Source of the DNA: Zygnema cylindricum
Taxonomy: Eukaryota > Streptophyta > Zygnematophyceae > Zygnematales > Zygnemataceae
Direction of reading: 5' to 3'
DNA length: 64,000 nucleotides
Assembly: GCA_037447655.1 (NCBI GenBank)
Contig: JBBHKE010001601.1
Span: forward strand, 1-64,000
Positions 56,104 through 64,000 of the stretch are shown piece after piece. The notes under the pieces are model-generated. The model had not been told where the DNA came from. It made no database searches and saw only the letters and a list, made by a program, of their open reading frames with translations. Position 1 is the stretch's first letter. Every line of letters starts with the position of its first letter. The position numbers were made by a program, and so were the translations under genes.

Positions 56104-58010
56104 CTATATGAAAAGAGTATTTTTTATACCATATTTTTTATATAAATACCTATTATTACACACATACATAAGCGCATTTAAAACTTTATGTGGAAAAATG
56201 GTGTCACTCCACATAGAACTACGAGCTAACATTCGTCTCTTAAAACGTAACATAATTCTTTGTAGTGAATTATGAATCTTAGGAAGACTTATCAAAGTTT
56301 TTGAAACTTTCATTGGAACATTAACAATCCCACAACAATCCCAAATTGACCATGACAAATCTTTAAATGTTTAATTACCATTAAAGGAATACGAGGAGCA
56401 ATTAATTGTTCCTCTACATTACTCAATTTTTTTAGACAATCTTTGATTTGGAAATTTCATTCCATTAACAAGAGAAAATAATGGAATTTTTATTACTTTT
56501 TAATAATTTCTCACACAAATCAGAAATAAAATGATCATTAACCACAAATTTATCAAATTGAATATGACCTTTTGATTCATTGGGAATAGCTTCATAGTCT
56601 ATGTGTAAAAACTTTGAAACATAATCACGAAAAAATAGTTGACTACAACAACCTTCAAAAAAAAGACCTTTCTTCAATTTTTTTACAAAACAATGTTTTA
56701 ATTTCATTAAACTTATCAGAATAAAACTTGTCATCAATTAACCCAAATTTTGAGATGTATTCTATAACTTTCTTCTTAATGTTAATAGAATGAGGTTTCT
56801 CGTTGTATTCATTCAACAAAGTCACATTATTGTTTAAATAATAAGTACGGGCACCACCAATCTCCAACACAAAATAATCACGAGTAAGACAAGCATCTTC
56901 AACATTATCAAAAAACAGTAACCCGATTTTTCACTTTTTTAGCGAATAAACCAACATATTCATTTTTCACTTTTAAATTACCTAAATTACTGCATACAAT
57001 ACCATTCGTATTTTTCAGCCTAACAAGACCAAATGAAAATAAAGAATGAAGAACTAACTCATTCCCTAAAAAAAAATCAAAATCGGATTCATAACATAGG
57101 TTAACATTATTCATTTTTTGATACATGTAAACCCATAACAAATAGACCATAATCGTATGCTAAAGAAAATTGAAGGCTATTACAATAAGTACCTAATAGT
57201 ATACGATTTTTTTCCCCAATTCGCAATTTAACCACAAATTTAATGTCATTTAATACCGAAATACCAATAAAAGACTTACCAATATTTACATTCTTACTTC
57301 TATTTCTATGACACCTACTGTTTTTAACAACTTTTACGTCACCAGAATTACCACTTATATTATTTTTTTGTTTTGTAGGTTTTTTCTTTTTTTTATCTAC
57401 ACTTTCAATTACAGGTGTATCAACACTATCACTATTATATATTACAACATTATCACAATTATAATTATTTTTACTGTCATTTTCAAAAAAATCATTAATG
57501 TTATATCTTGACATTTTTAATACATTCATTATTAGACAACTAATACAGATTATCTTTGTCCATTGCTTTTTCACATTCAGATAAATATAGTTGATCACTT
57601 GCCAATTGAAGTTAGATGGAACAACATCCAATAAAACATTATAATCAATACCACTGAAATATAATGAAATACCATCATCAACACATCTTTCACTAGGAGC
57701 AGACAATGCTCTAGAAAAATAAGCATTCCAAATATGAAAAACAGTATGAAAACTTATTGCAGCAACACAAACTTCACCGCAACTGCCCCAAACTTTATCA
57801 ATAGACATATATGTTTGATAATGATAAAGTCTATAAACTGAATTCCATGCCCACAACTAATAAAAATAGCATGCTCATCCCAATGACGAAATAAATAACT
57901 GATATTACCTTTTTTACATAAGAATATTTAGACTCACAGCAAAACAATAATAGAGAAAGAGCACGAAACAAAAAATTCCCATCCCCTATAACATGTAATC
58001 TAAAAAGAGG
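56104..58010 (-). pseudogene. AT-rich OTU-like cysteine protease gene remnant with AP2-like segment
   Basis: Minus-strand frames in order suggest one decayed gene. VIGDGNFLFRALS (57995-57954) matches the OTU catalytic motif GDGNC-FRALS with Phe for the catalytic Cys. RHWDEHAIFI follows after a frame change. YMSIDKVWGSCGEVCVAAIS and YFSGIDYNVLLDVVP (57817-57620) match the second half of OTU, with Asp where the catalytic His is expected. After a Lys-rich linker, SFIGISVLNDIKFVVKLRIG and LLGTYCNSLQFSLAYDYG (57270-57140) look like an AP2-type DNA-binding domain. Downstream frames (57150-56104) are not recognised. At least three frame changes occur. Strong AT bias sets it apart from its surroundings; a mobile or viral source is possible but unproven. 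Confidence 0.55.
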
Positions 58011-58287
58011 AATTCATGCCATAATAAGCTCACGTAAAAAAGAACTAAAAGTCGAAAAAAAAAGCACTTACACCTGAATAACAAAAATTAAATATACATT
58101 AATAAACAAATAAAAAAAGAAAACAATATGATTTTAATACAAACTTTCCCAAACATGTAAAAATAAATAAATAGACAAACAAAATAGGATTTATTTAAAG
58201 AGTAAAACAAAAAACGTACAAACACAAAAAAAAACACAAGATAAACTTCACACAAACCACTATAAATCATTTAATATGTAAAAACCC

Positions 58288-58623
58288 ACTTACTGGATAT
58301 TTCCAACCTTCGCAAATGAGTGGAAAGAGTGACAATTCGTAAAGTATAAAGAAAACTAAAAACAAACGAGGAACAGGATCAAATTCAAGAGAAAAAAGAT
58401 AAAAGATGGCAAGTAATGGTAATCTCTATACAAAAAATAAAGACCATTGGTCGCCGAGCGGAAAAAATTTAAATAGGTCGATTCTCTGTATGTCTGCGCA
58501 ACCGAAATGGCAAGCTCTAAACGGCGAGAGCTTCAACGACTGTTACAACGATGAAATGTTTAAGGGCGACAAGTTCAGCGATAGCTAAGACCTTTGTTCG
58601 CCTTTCTACAACACCCTTATATA
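58288..58623 (-). promoter_or_regulatory. Possible promoter and first exon for the OTU-like gene
   Basis: On the minus strand TATATAAGG (58623-58615) resembles a TATA box. A consensus splice donor A|GTAAGTGG lies at about 58293-58287, about 300 bases downstream. A TTATTCAG acceptor follows near 58074 and TTTTTAG near 58009, just before the OTU motif. There is no long frame in the putative first exon. The link to the downstream frames is inference. Confidence 0.3.
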
Positions 58624-58656
58624 GGCGGTGTGAATGCATGACAGGACGGTTTGAAA

Positions 58657-59098
58657 CCGCGCCATCGATTGAGTTTCGCAATCGACAATCTACAAACCGG
58701 GACGGTTCGTAGGCAGACGGTTCATCTCCACGTTAAACTCGCATGAATGACGCTTTTTGCTGCTTCAAAACGTTAAATTCAGCCGACGGTACGGAAACGT
58801 TTCGTTCACGGTCTACTTTGAAAGTTTGACAATCGGCAAGGTCGCCCGTGTGGTACAATTGTCGGTTTGTATACTGTCCGTTCATAAACTCAATTGGTGG
58901 CAAATATGTTTCGTTGCCAGCCTACGTTGGAAGGTACACAACCGATGAGGTCGCCCGTAGATTTTGGTTCAGTACAACAATTGTTGTTTCGTAGATTGTC
59001 TGTTCGCGGTACAAAAATGTTTTGTTAACGACCACTTTGGAAGTTTGACAGCCAGTTTGTAGATTGTCAGTTGCGAAACTCAATTGACGACGCGGTTT
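58657..59098. mobile_element. Fold-back element with about 47-bp inverted repeats and 110-bp direct repeats
   Basis: GAGTTTCGCAATCGACAATC TACAAACCG near 58672-58706 is inverted at 59052-59085 (about 85-90% match over 47 bases by eye). Between the arms are three diverged direct repeats of about 110 bp with AAGGTCGCCCGT and TTTCGTTNNCG words. No coding frame or target duplication is recognised. Confidence 0.55.
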
Positions 59099-59322
59099 TT
59101 GACGGGCATGATAAACGCCCAACACTACCATCGCGTTATAGATAATACTGTACAAAAACGAAAAGCCTTTGGCTACCAAAGGGCAAAGCACCGGGTCGCC
59201 CGCGACTATTATTTCTGTACCACTGTTTCGTACAATTTGCCATGTCGGGTAGGGATGTGTTTGCACTATTTTCGTCTAAGCAAACTTCTTGATTGTTTTT
59301 TTGTGCTAAGGATATATGACTT

Positions 59323-60410
59323 TGAAATTCTATGGGCTCCATTGCCCACAGAATTCGCAGATCCAAAAGAAGCTAATCTAGATAGTGCCGACTCCAAGTT
59401 GATATAAACCCAAATAAATGATCCCTTGATAATAAGAACCCCAATATACCTTCACCCCTGTGAAGAGAAGACCTTCTGTGTGCTCAATTCCACCACAAAA
59501 TGCAAAGCTTCAATATGTGTTTTGGACAATATTCCCCACTTTGACTTTCCCACTGAATAAGTGCCACCCTGGCACGCAAAGACTCTAACCGACTACACCC
59601 TTGTGTAGCTTAGACTCCCCTGAGTCCGCGGCAAAAAGAATCACTGAATTTGCTCACCCGAGCATTAAGTTATGGCTGGTCAAAGATGACCTTTATAGTT
59701 ACAAGCTCTCCTAGAGAAAGGTACCGAAATATTACTAAGTCTCGGTCTGCCTACTCACGACTACCTACTATTAAACCCTAGTCCAATAGGAACACTATAA
59801 AGTACAAGAAGATACAATGGGCGATGTACTTATTGTACAACCATTGTACGACAAGGTCTACAAGGTGACACCTGTCATATCTGAAGCCATGGTTCCTCCT
59901 CCCATCTTCTCCGGTATCAAATAATGTGGCGCCACGTGGCACCGCGTGACGCTATATCCGTATGCCGCCAAAAAGCTCACTTCGCGTGGCGGCTATAATT
60001 CCGGCCGTCCGATCAAAACATAATTTACACGGTTCAGATTCGCGTACATGCAGAAATTGCTCATTTTGGTTAGTCTGTTAATTAGCTGTTTTGTTAATGT
60101 TTATATATTTATAAAACCCGTCACGTGTATCGTTTCGTAAGTAACATAATGGATAAGGCGTTGGTCATATAGTAGTCTACAGAACCCGTTTCAAATCTGG
60201 CCGGTGGCAGTATTTTGCTAAAACTAGTAAAATACTTTCTAATTCATTCTTCCTCCTTCTAGATGATGCGGCAACCATGGCGTGCCTTTGGTCCTCTCTT
60301 TCTCTCTCTTTACATTCTAACTAAAATATAGAAGTGAACTATTAGTCACCTCTTTTCAACACTCTATTTATTTTTCCAACACAGACCTAGAAAATACGTA
60401 AATTTCAACA
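59323..60410 (-). repeat. C1 3' LTR
   Basis: 1088 bp, TGAAATTC...CAACA; contains a CACGTGG G-box near 59934 and a tRNA-like module. Confidence 0.95.
60137..60209 (+). other. tRNA-like module in C1 3' LTR
   Basis: CATAATGGATAAGGCGTTGG is an excellent match to a eukaryotic tRNA D arm. CCCGTTTCAAATCTGG stands for the T arm about 25 bases on. No pairing acceptor ends are seen. Confidence 0.5.
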
Positions 60411-60427
60411 CTCCCCTTATTTTCTAG
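60411..60427 (-). other. C1 polypurine tract
   Basis: CTAGAAAATAAGGGGAG in element sense. Confidence 0.85.
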
Positions 60428-60428
60428 T

Positions 60429-60977
60429 CTACTTTCTTTTCAACTCCACTAAACAATTTTTTTTTTTTTTCTTCTTTTTCCCTTTCTTCTTTCTTTTCTC
60501 TTCATTAAACTCTAAGTGAATACCCTTGTATTTAAAGAAGTGTGTTAGATGAACCGAAATAATAATTACATCACAAAATTTATTTTGCATGCCATTTTTC
60601 ATAAATCCGAGAAAATACTTTATCCACCTCATTTCTTTTCCATCCTCACTAAATCCAATTTCCCTCTTGCAATTCAAACAGCCAGCCCCATCTCCAATCT
60701 GTAACACACACCCAGATGCTAACCCTCTTACAGGCACACCTTCATAAATGCCATCACTCTCATTAGTGATGTCAAACCCATTACTCCCCATATTTATCGT
60801 TATATCAAGATTCCCCACTAAGTTCCTCATAAAATCTACATCTTCCGAGCTCATATTTTTATCCATGATACTCACCCCATTTTCTAAATTTTCCTCACTC
60901 TCTCCCATGGAATTCTTTCCACTATCACTTTCTATAATGATTCCCAAAGAGTATTTCTCCTCCCCTAAACTTTTCAT
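60429..60977 (-). CDS. C1 ORF2, skeleton Pol (RT end plus RNase H linkers)
   Basis: A 182-codon frame whose ATG overlaps the Gag stop as TAATG. MKSLGEEKYSLGIIIESD is the RT-end segment. FMRNLVGNLDITINMG stands where A1 has the PYRQVVGSLIYFM block. ASGCVLQIGDGAGCLNCKRE and KEMRWIKYFLGFMKNGMQNK are RNase H flanks. RNase H Asp/Glu/Asp are absent, and a lysine run ends the frame. In B1 the same region is fused in frame to the upstream segment; a 4-base difference separates them here. Coding function is unproven. Confidence 0.6.
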   Translation of the reverse strand: MKSLGEEKYSLGIIIESDSGKNSMGESEENLENGVSIMDKNMSSEDVDFMRNLVGNLDITINMGSNGFDITNESDGIYEGVPVRGLASGCVLQIGDGAGCLNCKREIGFSEDGKEMRWIKYFLGFMKNGMQNKFCDVIIISVHLTHFFKYKGIHLEFNEEKRKKKGKKKKKKKNCLVELKRK

Positions 60978-62446
60978 TAAATATTTATTTTCCCCCTATT
61001 CTTTAAAAACCCCTCTAGTTTTACTTCTCCCCTTTCCTCCAAATCCGTTGAAGTCACACTTTCCAACCAGTTTTCTATTTCCAAAATATTTATAAAATTA
61101 TCCTCATTATTTTTATTTTTCCCTTTTTCATTTATGTATCCTAGATTTGACTTTCTCATTTCTAAGTCATACTTTTTACACTCTTTCACATCCTCATCAT
61201 TTCTAACTCCCTCAAGTACCTCCCTTCCTCTTACTTCCCTTATACCTCCAAAAGCACATCGTTGCTTCCGTGTAATTTCTGTGTACTTCTCTCTCTTCTC
61301 CATTCTACCGATGTGAAGAAGCTCCAAAATTTCTTCATCCTCTTCATCCTCTTCCCTTTCTTCCTCCTCATCCACATTCCAACTTCTAAGTTCTTCCAAA
61401 CAAGGGCATTCCTCTATATAATGACCCGGTTCCCTACAAAAGAAGCAAACACCCTTTTTCAAAGCTCCCCTTTCTTTTCCTCTCCCTCTCTTTCCACCAA
61501 AGTTCCGATAAGGTTTACCTTCGTCTTTCTTCCTCTCATCACGCTTCCGCTCGTCACCGCTGTTCCTCTCATCACGCTTCCGCCAATCACCACCAGCTGT
61601 AAAGGCAGTTACCCTCTCACTTCCCCTACGAAGCTCCAAAGTGCTTTCCCTCACAAGAATTATCCCCATGGTAAAGCTCCAAGTCCATGAGGAGCCATCC
61701 ATTGCCTGCATACGATTGATGATGTTTTCGTACTCATCTGGGAGTTTCATCAGTAGTGTATTGATCTTTCTCTCCTCAGATTCTACATACCCCGCACTAG
61801 CAAGCTCAACATATAACGCAGCAATATCATTGCAAAACTCTATCATGTTACCGCCTTTATAAACATAGGCCTCTATTTCCTGTTTTACTAACTGCTGCCT
61901 CTGAATAGTCTCACTCTTATAAATCTGCCTTAGTGTTTCCCATATTTCCGAAGACTTAGTATGACTTAAAAGAGTGATAGCTATGGACTTAGACACATAT
62001 CTAAGTATGAGATGTTTTGCTATAGTGTTTTTATACTCCCAAATTTTACTATCATTTTCTTCAGTTTTACTTATAACCCCTCTAAGTGGAGCTGTGGCGA
62101 AGAGCATAGCTCCCCTCACCATAAGTGTCCCTTTATCATTCTCCCCTTTTCCCCCTTCCATCACAATATTTTTCCCTTCACCTTTCGTTGCATCTGAACT
62201 CCGGTTGATATTCTGGGCAGCCTCAGATCCCTCAGATGGTTCTCCACAGTAAGCTCCTCCAAAGTCAGGTGGCGGACATCTCACTTGTCCCGAAACAATT
62301 CCCCATAAGTGCTTCTCGAAAAGCAATCCCTCCATAATAAACTCCCAATAAGTGAAGTATGTTCCATCGAACATAGGCACCCTAGATGGTGGGCCCATAA
62401 CCTGAAATTCTATGGGCTCCATTGCCCACAGAATTCGCAGATCCAA
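60977..62446 (-). CDS. C1 Gag (489 codons, intact) with short Pol linkers
   Basis: The frame opens in the 5' LTR (Met at 62446 or, more like A1/A2, MEPIEF at 62422) and reads through the primer-binding site as QVMGPPSRVPMFDGTYFTYW. Capsid region IAKHLILRYVSKS to LLMKLPDEYENIINRM follows, then a highly basic RKRDERK region and the zinc knuckle CFFCREPGHYIEEC (C-x2-C-x4-H-x4-C). An acidic stretch follows, then RKQRCAFGGIREV where A1 has protease next; instead DEDVKECKKYDLEMRKSN, an integrase-tail segment, follows directly. Gag packages element RNA into particles. It is the only complete retroelement gene in the window. Confidence 0.85.
   Translation of the reverse strand: MDLRILWAMEPIEFQVMGPPSRVPMFDGTYFTYWEFIMEGLLFEKHLWGIVSGQVRCPPPDFGGAYCGEPSEGSEAAQNINRSSDATKGEGKNIVMEGGKGENDKGTLMVRGAMLFATAPLRGVISKTEENDSKIWEYKNTIAKHLILRYVSKSIAITLLSHTKSSEIWETLRQIYKSETIQRQQLVKQEIEAYVYKGGNMIEFCNDIAALYVELASAGYVESEERKINTLLMKLPDEYENIINRMQAMDGSSWTWSFTMGIILVRESTLELRRGSERVTAFTAGGDWRKRDERNSGDERKRDERKKDEGKPYRNFGGKRGRGKERGALKKGVCFFCREPGHYIEECPCLEELRSWNVDEEEEREEDEEDEEILELLHIGRMEKREKYTEITRKQRCAFGGIREVRGREVLEGVRNDEDVKECKKYDLEMRKSNLGYINEKGKNKNNEDNFINILEIENWLESVTSTDLEERGEVKLEGFLKNRGKINI
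62390..62402 (-). other. C1 primer-binding site (half-tRNA type)
   Basis: GGTTATGGGCCCA in element sense, immediately after the LTR and within the Gag frame. Confidence 0.9.
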
Positions 62447-63493
62447 AAGAAGCTAATCTAGATAGTGCCGACTCCAAGTTGATATAAACCCAAATAAATG
62501 ATCCCTTGACAATAAGAACCCCAATATACCTTCACCCCTGTGAAGAGAAGACCTTATGTGTGCTCAATTCCACCACAAAATGCAAAGCTTCAATATGTGT
62601 TTTGGACAATATTCCCCACTTTGACTTTCCCACTGAATAAGTGCCACCCTGGCACGCAAAGACTCTAACCGACTACACCCTTGTGTAGCTTAGACTCCCT
62701 TGAGTCCGCGGCAAAAAGAATCACTGAATTTGCTCACCCGAGCATTAAGTTATGGCTGGTCAAAGATGACCTTTATAGCTACAAGCTCTCCTAGAGAGAG
62801 GTACCTAAATATTACTAAGTCTCGGTCTGCCTACTCACGACTACCTACTATTAAACCCTAGTCCAATAGGAACACTATAAAGTACAAGAAGGTACAATGG
62901 GCGATGTACTTATTGTACAACCATTGTACGACAAGGTCTACAAGGTGACACCTGTCATATCGGAAGCCATGGTTCCTCCTCCCATCTTCTCCGGTATCAA
63001 ATAATGTGGCGCCACGTGGCACCGCGTGACGCTATATCCGTATGCCGCCAAAAAGCTCACTTCGCGTGGCGGCTATAATTCCGGCCGTCCGATCAAAACA
63101 TAATTTACACGGTTCAGATTCGCGTACATGCAGAAATTGCTCATTTTGGTTAGTCTGCTGTTAATTAGCTGTGTTGTTAATGTTTATATATTTATAAAAC
63201 CCGTCACGTTTATCGTTTCGTAAGTAACATAATGGATAAGACGTTGGTCATATAGTACCCTACAGACCCCGTTTCAAATCTGGCCGGTGGCAGTATTTTG
63301 CTAAAACTAGTAAAATACTTTCTAATTCATTCTTCCTCCTTCTAGATGATGCGGCAACCATGGCGTGCCTTTGGTCCTCTCTTTCTCTCTCTTTACATTC
63401 TAACTAAAATATAGAAGTGAACTATTAGTCACCTCTTTTCAACACTCTATTTATTTTTCCAACACAGACCTAGAAAATACATAAATTTCAACA
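62403..63493 (-). repeat. C1 5' LTR
   Basis: 1091 bp, nearly identical to 59323-60410. Confidence 0.95.
63220..63291 (+). other. tRNA-like module in C1 5' LTR
   Basis: Same as 60137-60209 with several changes (ATAAGACG for ATAAGGCG, GTACCC for GTAGTC). Confidence 0.5.
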
Positions 63494-63498
63494 GACTT

Positions 63499-64000
63499 GG
63501 TCAAATTGCTAGACCTTTGGTACTATAAACTTATTGTAATTTTTATCATAGATAAAAGTACCTTTTTTCCGCTTGTACTATACTTACAAAGAGAAAAAGA
63601 GAAGTGATCGACCACTTAAACTCGATTTTTTTTTAGGGTTTTTGAAAATAAGGTTAGAGTATATCATCAAGCTTACAACCGAATTAGTTGATAAAATGGC
63701 GGTTTTCAATAAATTTTGGGCTTATTAAAGGGGGTAAAAAGGGGGCCCCATGCAAGCTAATCCGAGGCGTTTATTTCAGCCAATCTGGTTTAACCCACAG
63801 TGAAAGAAAATATTGTTAACAATTATGAATTGATACAATCAAACTTCAAACACTATAAATGTCTTGGCTTGTTAACGATATCTAAACCTTCTTGTAGCAA
63901 AGTCGAAGAATATCAATATCTGTATTTGGCGAGTATACAAGCTACCGAGGCGACAGTCTATCAGCTTCGTTTTTTTACAATATCAACACTTTTAAGTTGA
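63499..64000. other. No gene recognised
   Basis: AT-rich flank of C1. A frame from 63800 runs off the window edge (SNFKHYKCLGLLTISKPSC); it shows no known domain and is too short to call. Confidence 0.5.

Larger units (their letters stand above)
59323..63493 (-). mobile_element. Copia C1, young non-autonomous Gag-only element (4171 bp)
   Basis: Minus strand; TG...CA ends, exact 5-bp duplication GACTT (59318-59322, 63494-63498). LTRs of about 1090 bp differ at roughly fifteen positions plus one 3-base gap by eye, so insertion is recent. The internal region (60411-62402, 1992 bp) has an open Gag of 489 codons and a second open frame made of Pol linker segments. It lacks protease, integrase core, RT and RNase H active sites, so it must use enzymes supplied in trans. 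It shares the deletion pattern of B1. Confidence 0.95.

Noticed and set aside
57107-57856. 249-codon frame as an intact gene
   Set aside because: OTU homology begins upstream in another frame, with the catalytic Cys replaced, and continues downstream in another; it is one piece of a decayed gene.
58406-58588. Plus-strand 60-codon frame as a gene
   Set aside because: No domain, opposite to the OTU-like gene and within its probable promoter/first exon region.

Overview
The window looks like nuclear, intergenic DNA from a eukaryote, most likely a green plant and possibly a seed-free or early-diverging streptophyte. The plant assignment rests on broken pieces of an intron-containing type III polyketide synthase (chalcone-synthase superfamily) gene, and on the large number of Ty1/copia retrotransposons, an R2-like LINE and small MITE-type DNA transposons. 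I see no intact host gene, no rRNA, no convincing functional tRNA and no CRISPR array. The species cannot be named from the sequence.

Layout. 1-8 kb: low-complexity DNA, TA-flanked MITEs, Harbinger-like elements and a LINE tail. 8.15-14.2 kb: a long minus-strand LINE (zinc finger, reverse transcriptase, restriction-like endonuclease) split by a 1.28-kb insertion. 15.3-21.7 kb: type III PKS remnants. The N-terminal and middle exons are on the plus strand and a C-terminal exon is on the minus strand; both are interrupted by copia sequence, a hAT MITE and a solo LTR. 21.7-31.1 kb: a degenerate plus-strand copia (E) split by a second copia (A1, 22299-28868). 31.3-38.9 kb: a copia gag fragment (D) split by copia B1 (31608-37903, target duplication CATTA). 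39-45.4 kb: a dense MITE field. 45.4-52.7 kb: copia A2 inside a Harbinger-like element inside a MITE. 53.4-58.6 kb: a very AT-rich island with a satellite-like repeat and a decayed OTU-protease-like gene. 59.3-63.5 kb: the youngest element, copia C1 (target duplication GACTT).

How the parts relate. A1, A2, B1 and C1 are one copia lineage. All have the same type of primer-binding site, matching the anticodon arm of initiator tRNA-Met (half-tRNA priming, as in Drosophila copia). All have a Gag frame that starts inside the LTR and reads through the primer-binding site, and an antisense tRNA-like module at the same place in U3. A1 and A2 carry the enzymatic domains but are broken. B1 and C1 keep Gag plus short linker segments of Pol with every catalytic block removed, so they look like non-autonomous, trans-mobilised partners. 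C1 has an intact Gag and nearly identical LTRs.

The most notable candidates for something undescribed are the tRNA-like modules inside LTRs, the skeletonised Pol family, the 362-bp higher-order array inside one LTR, a palindrome-plus-TATA module shared by otherwise different MITEs, and the AT-rich OTU/AP2-like pseudogene. All similarity statements were made by eye, without any search.
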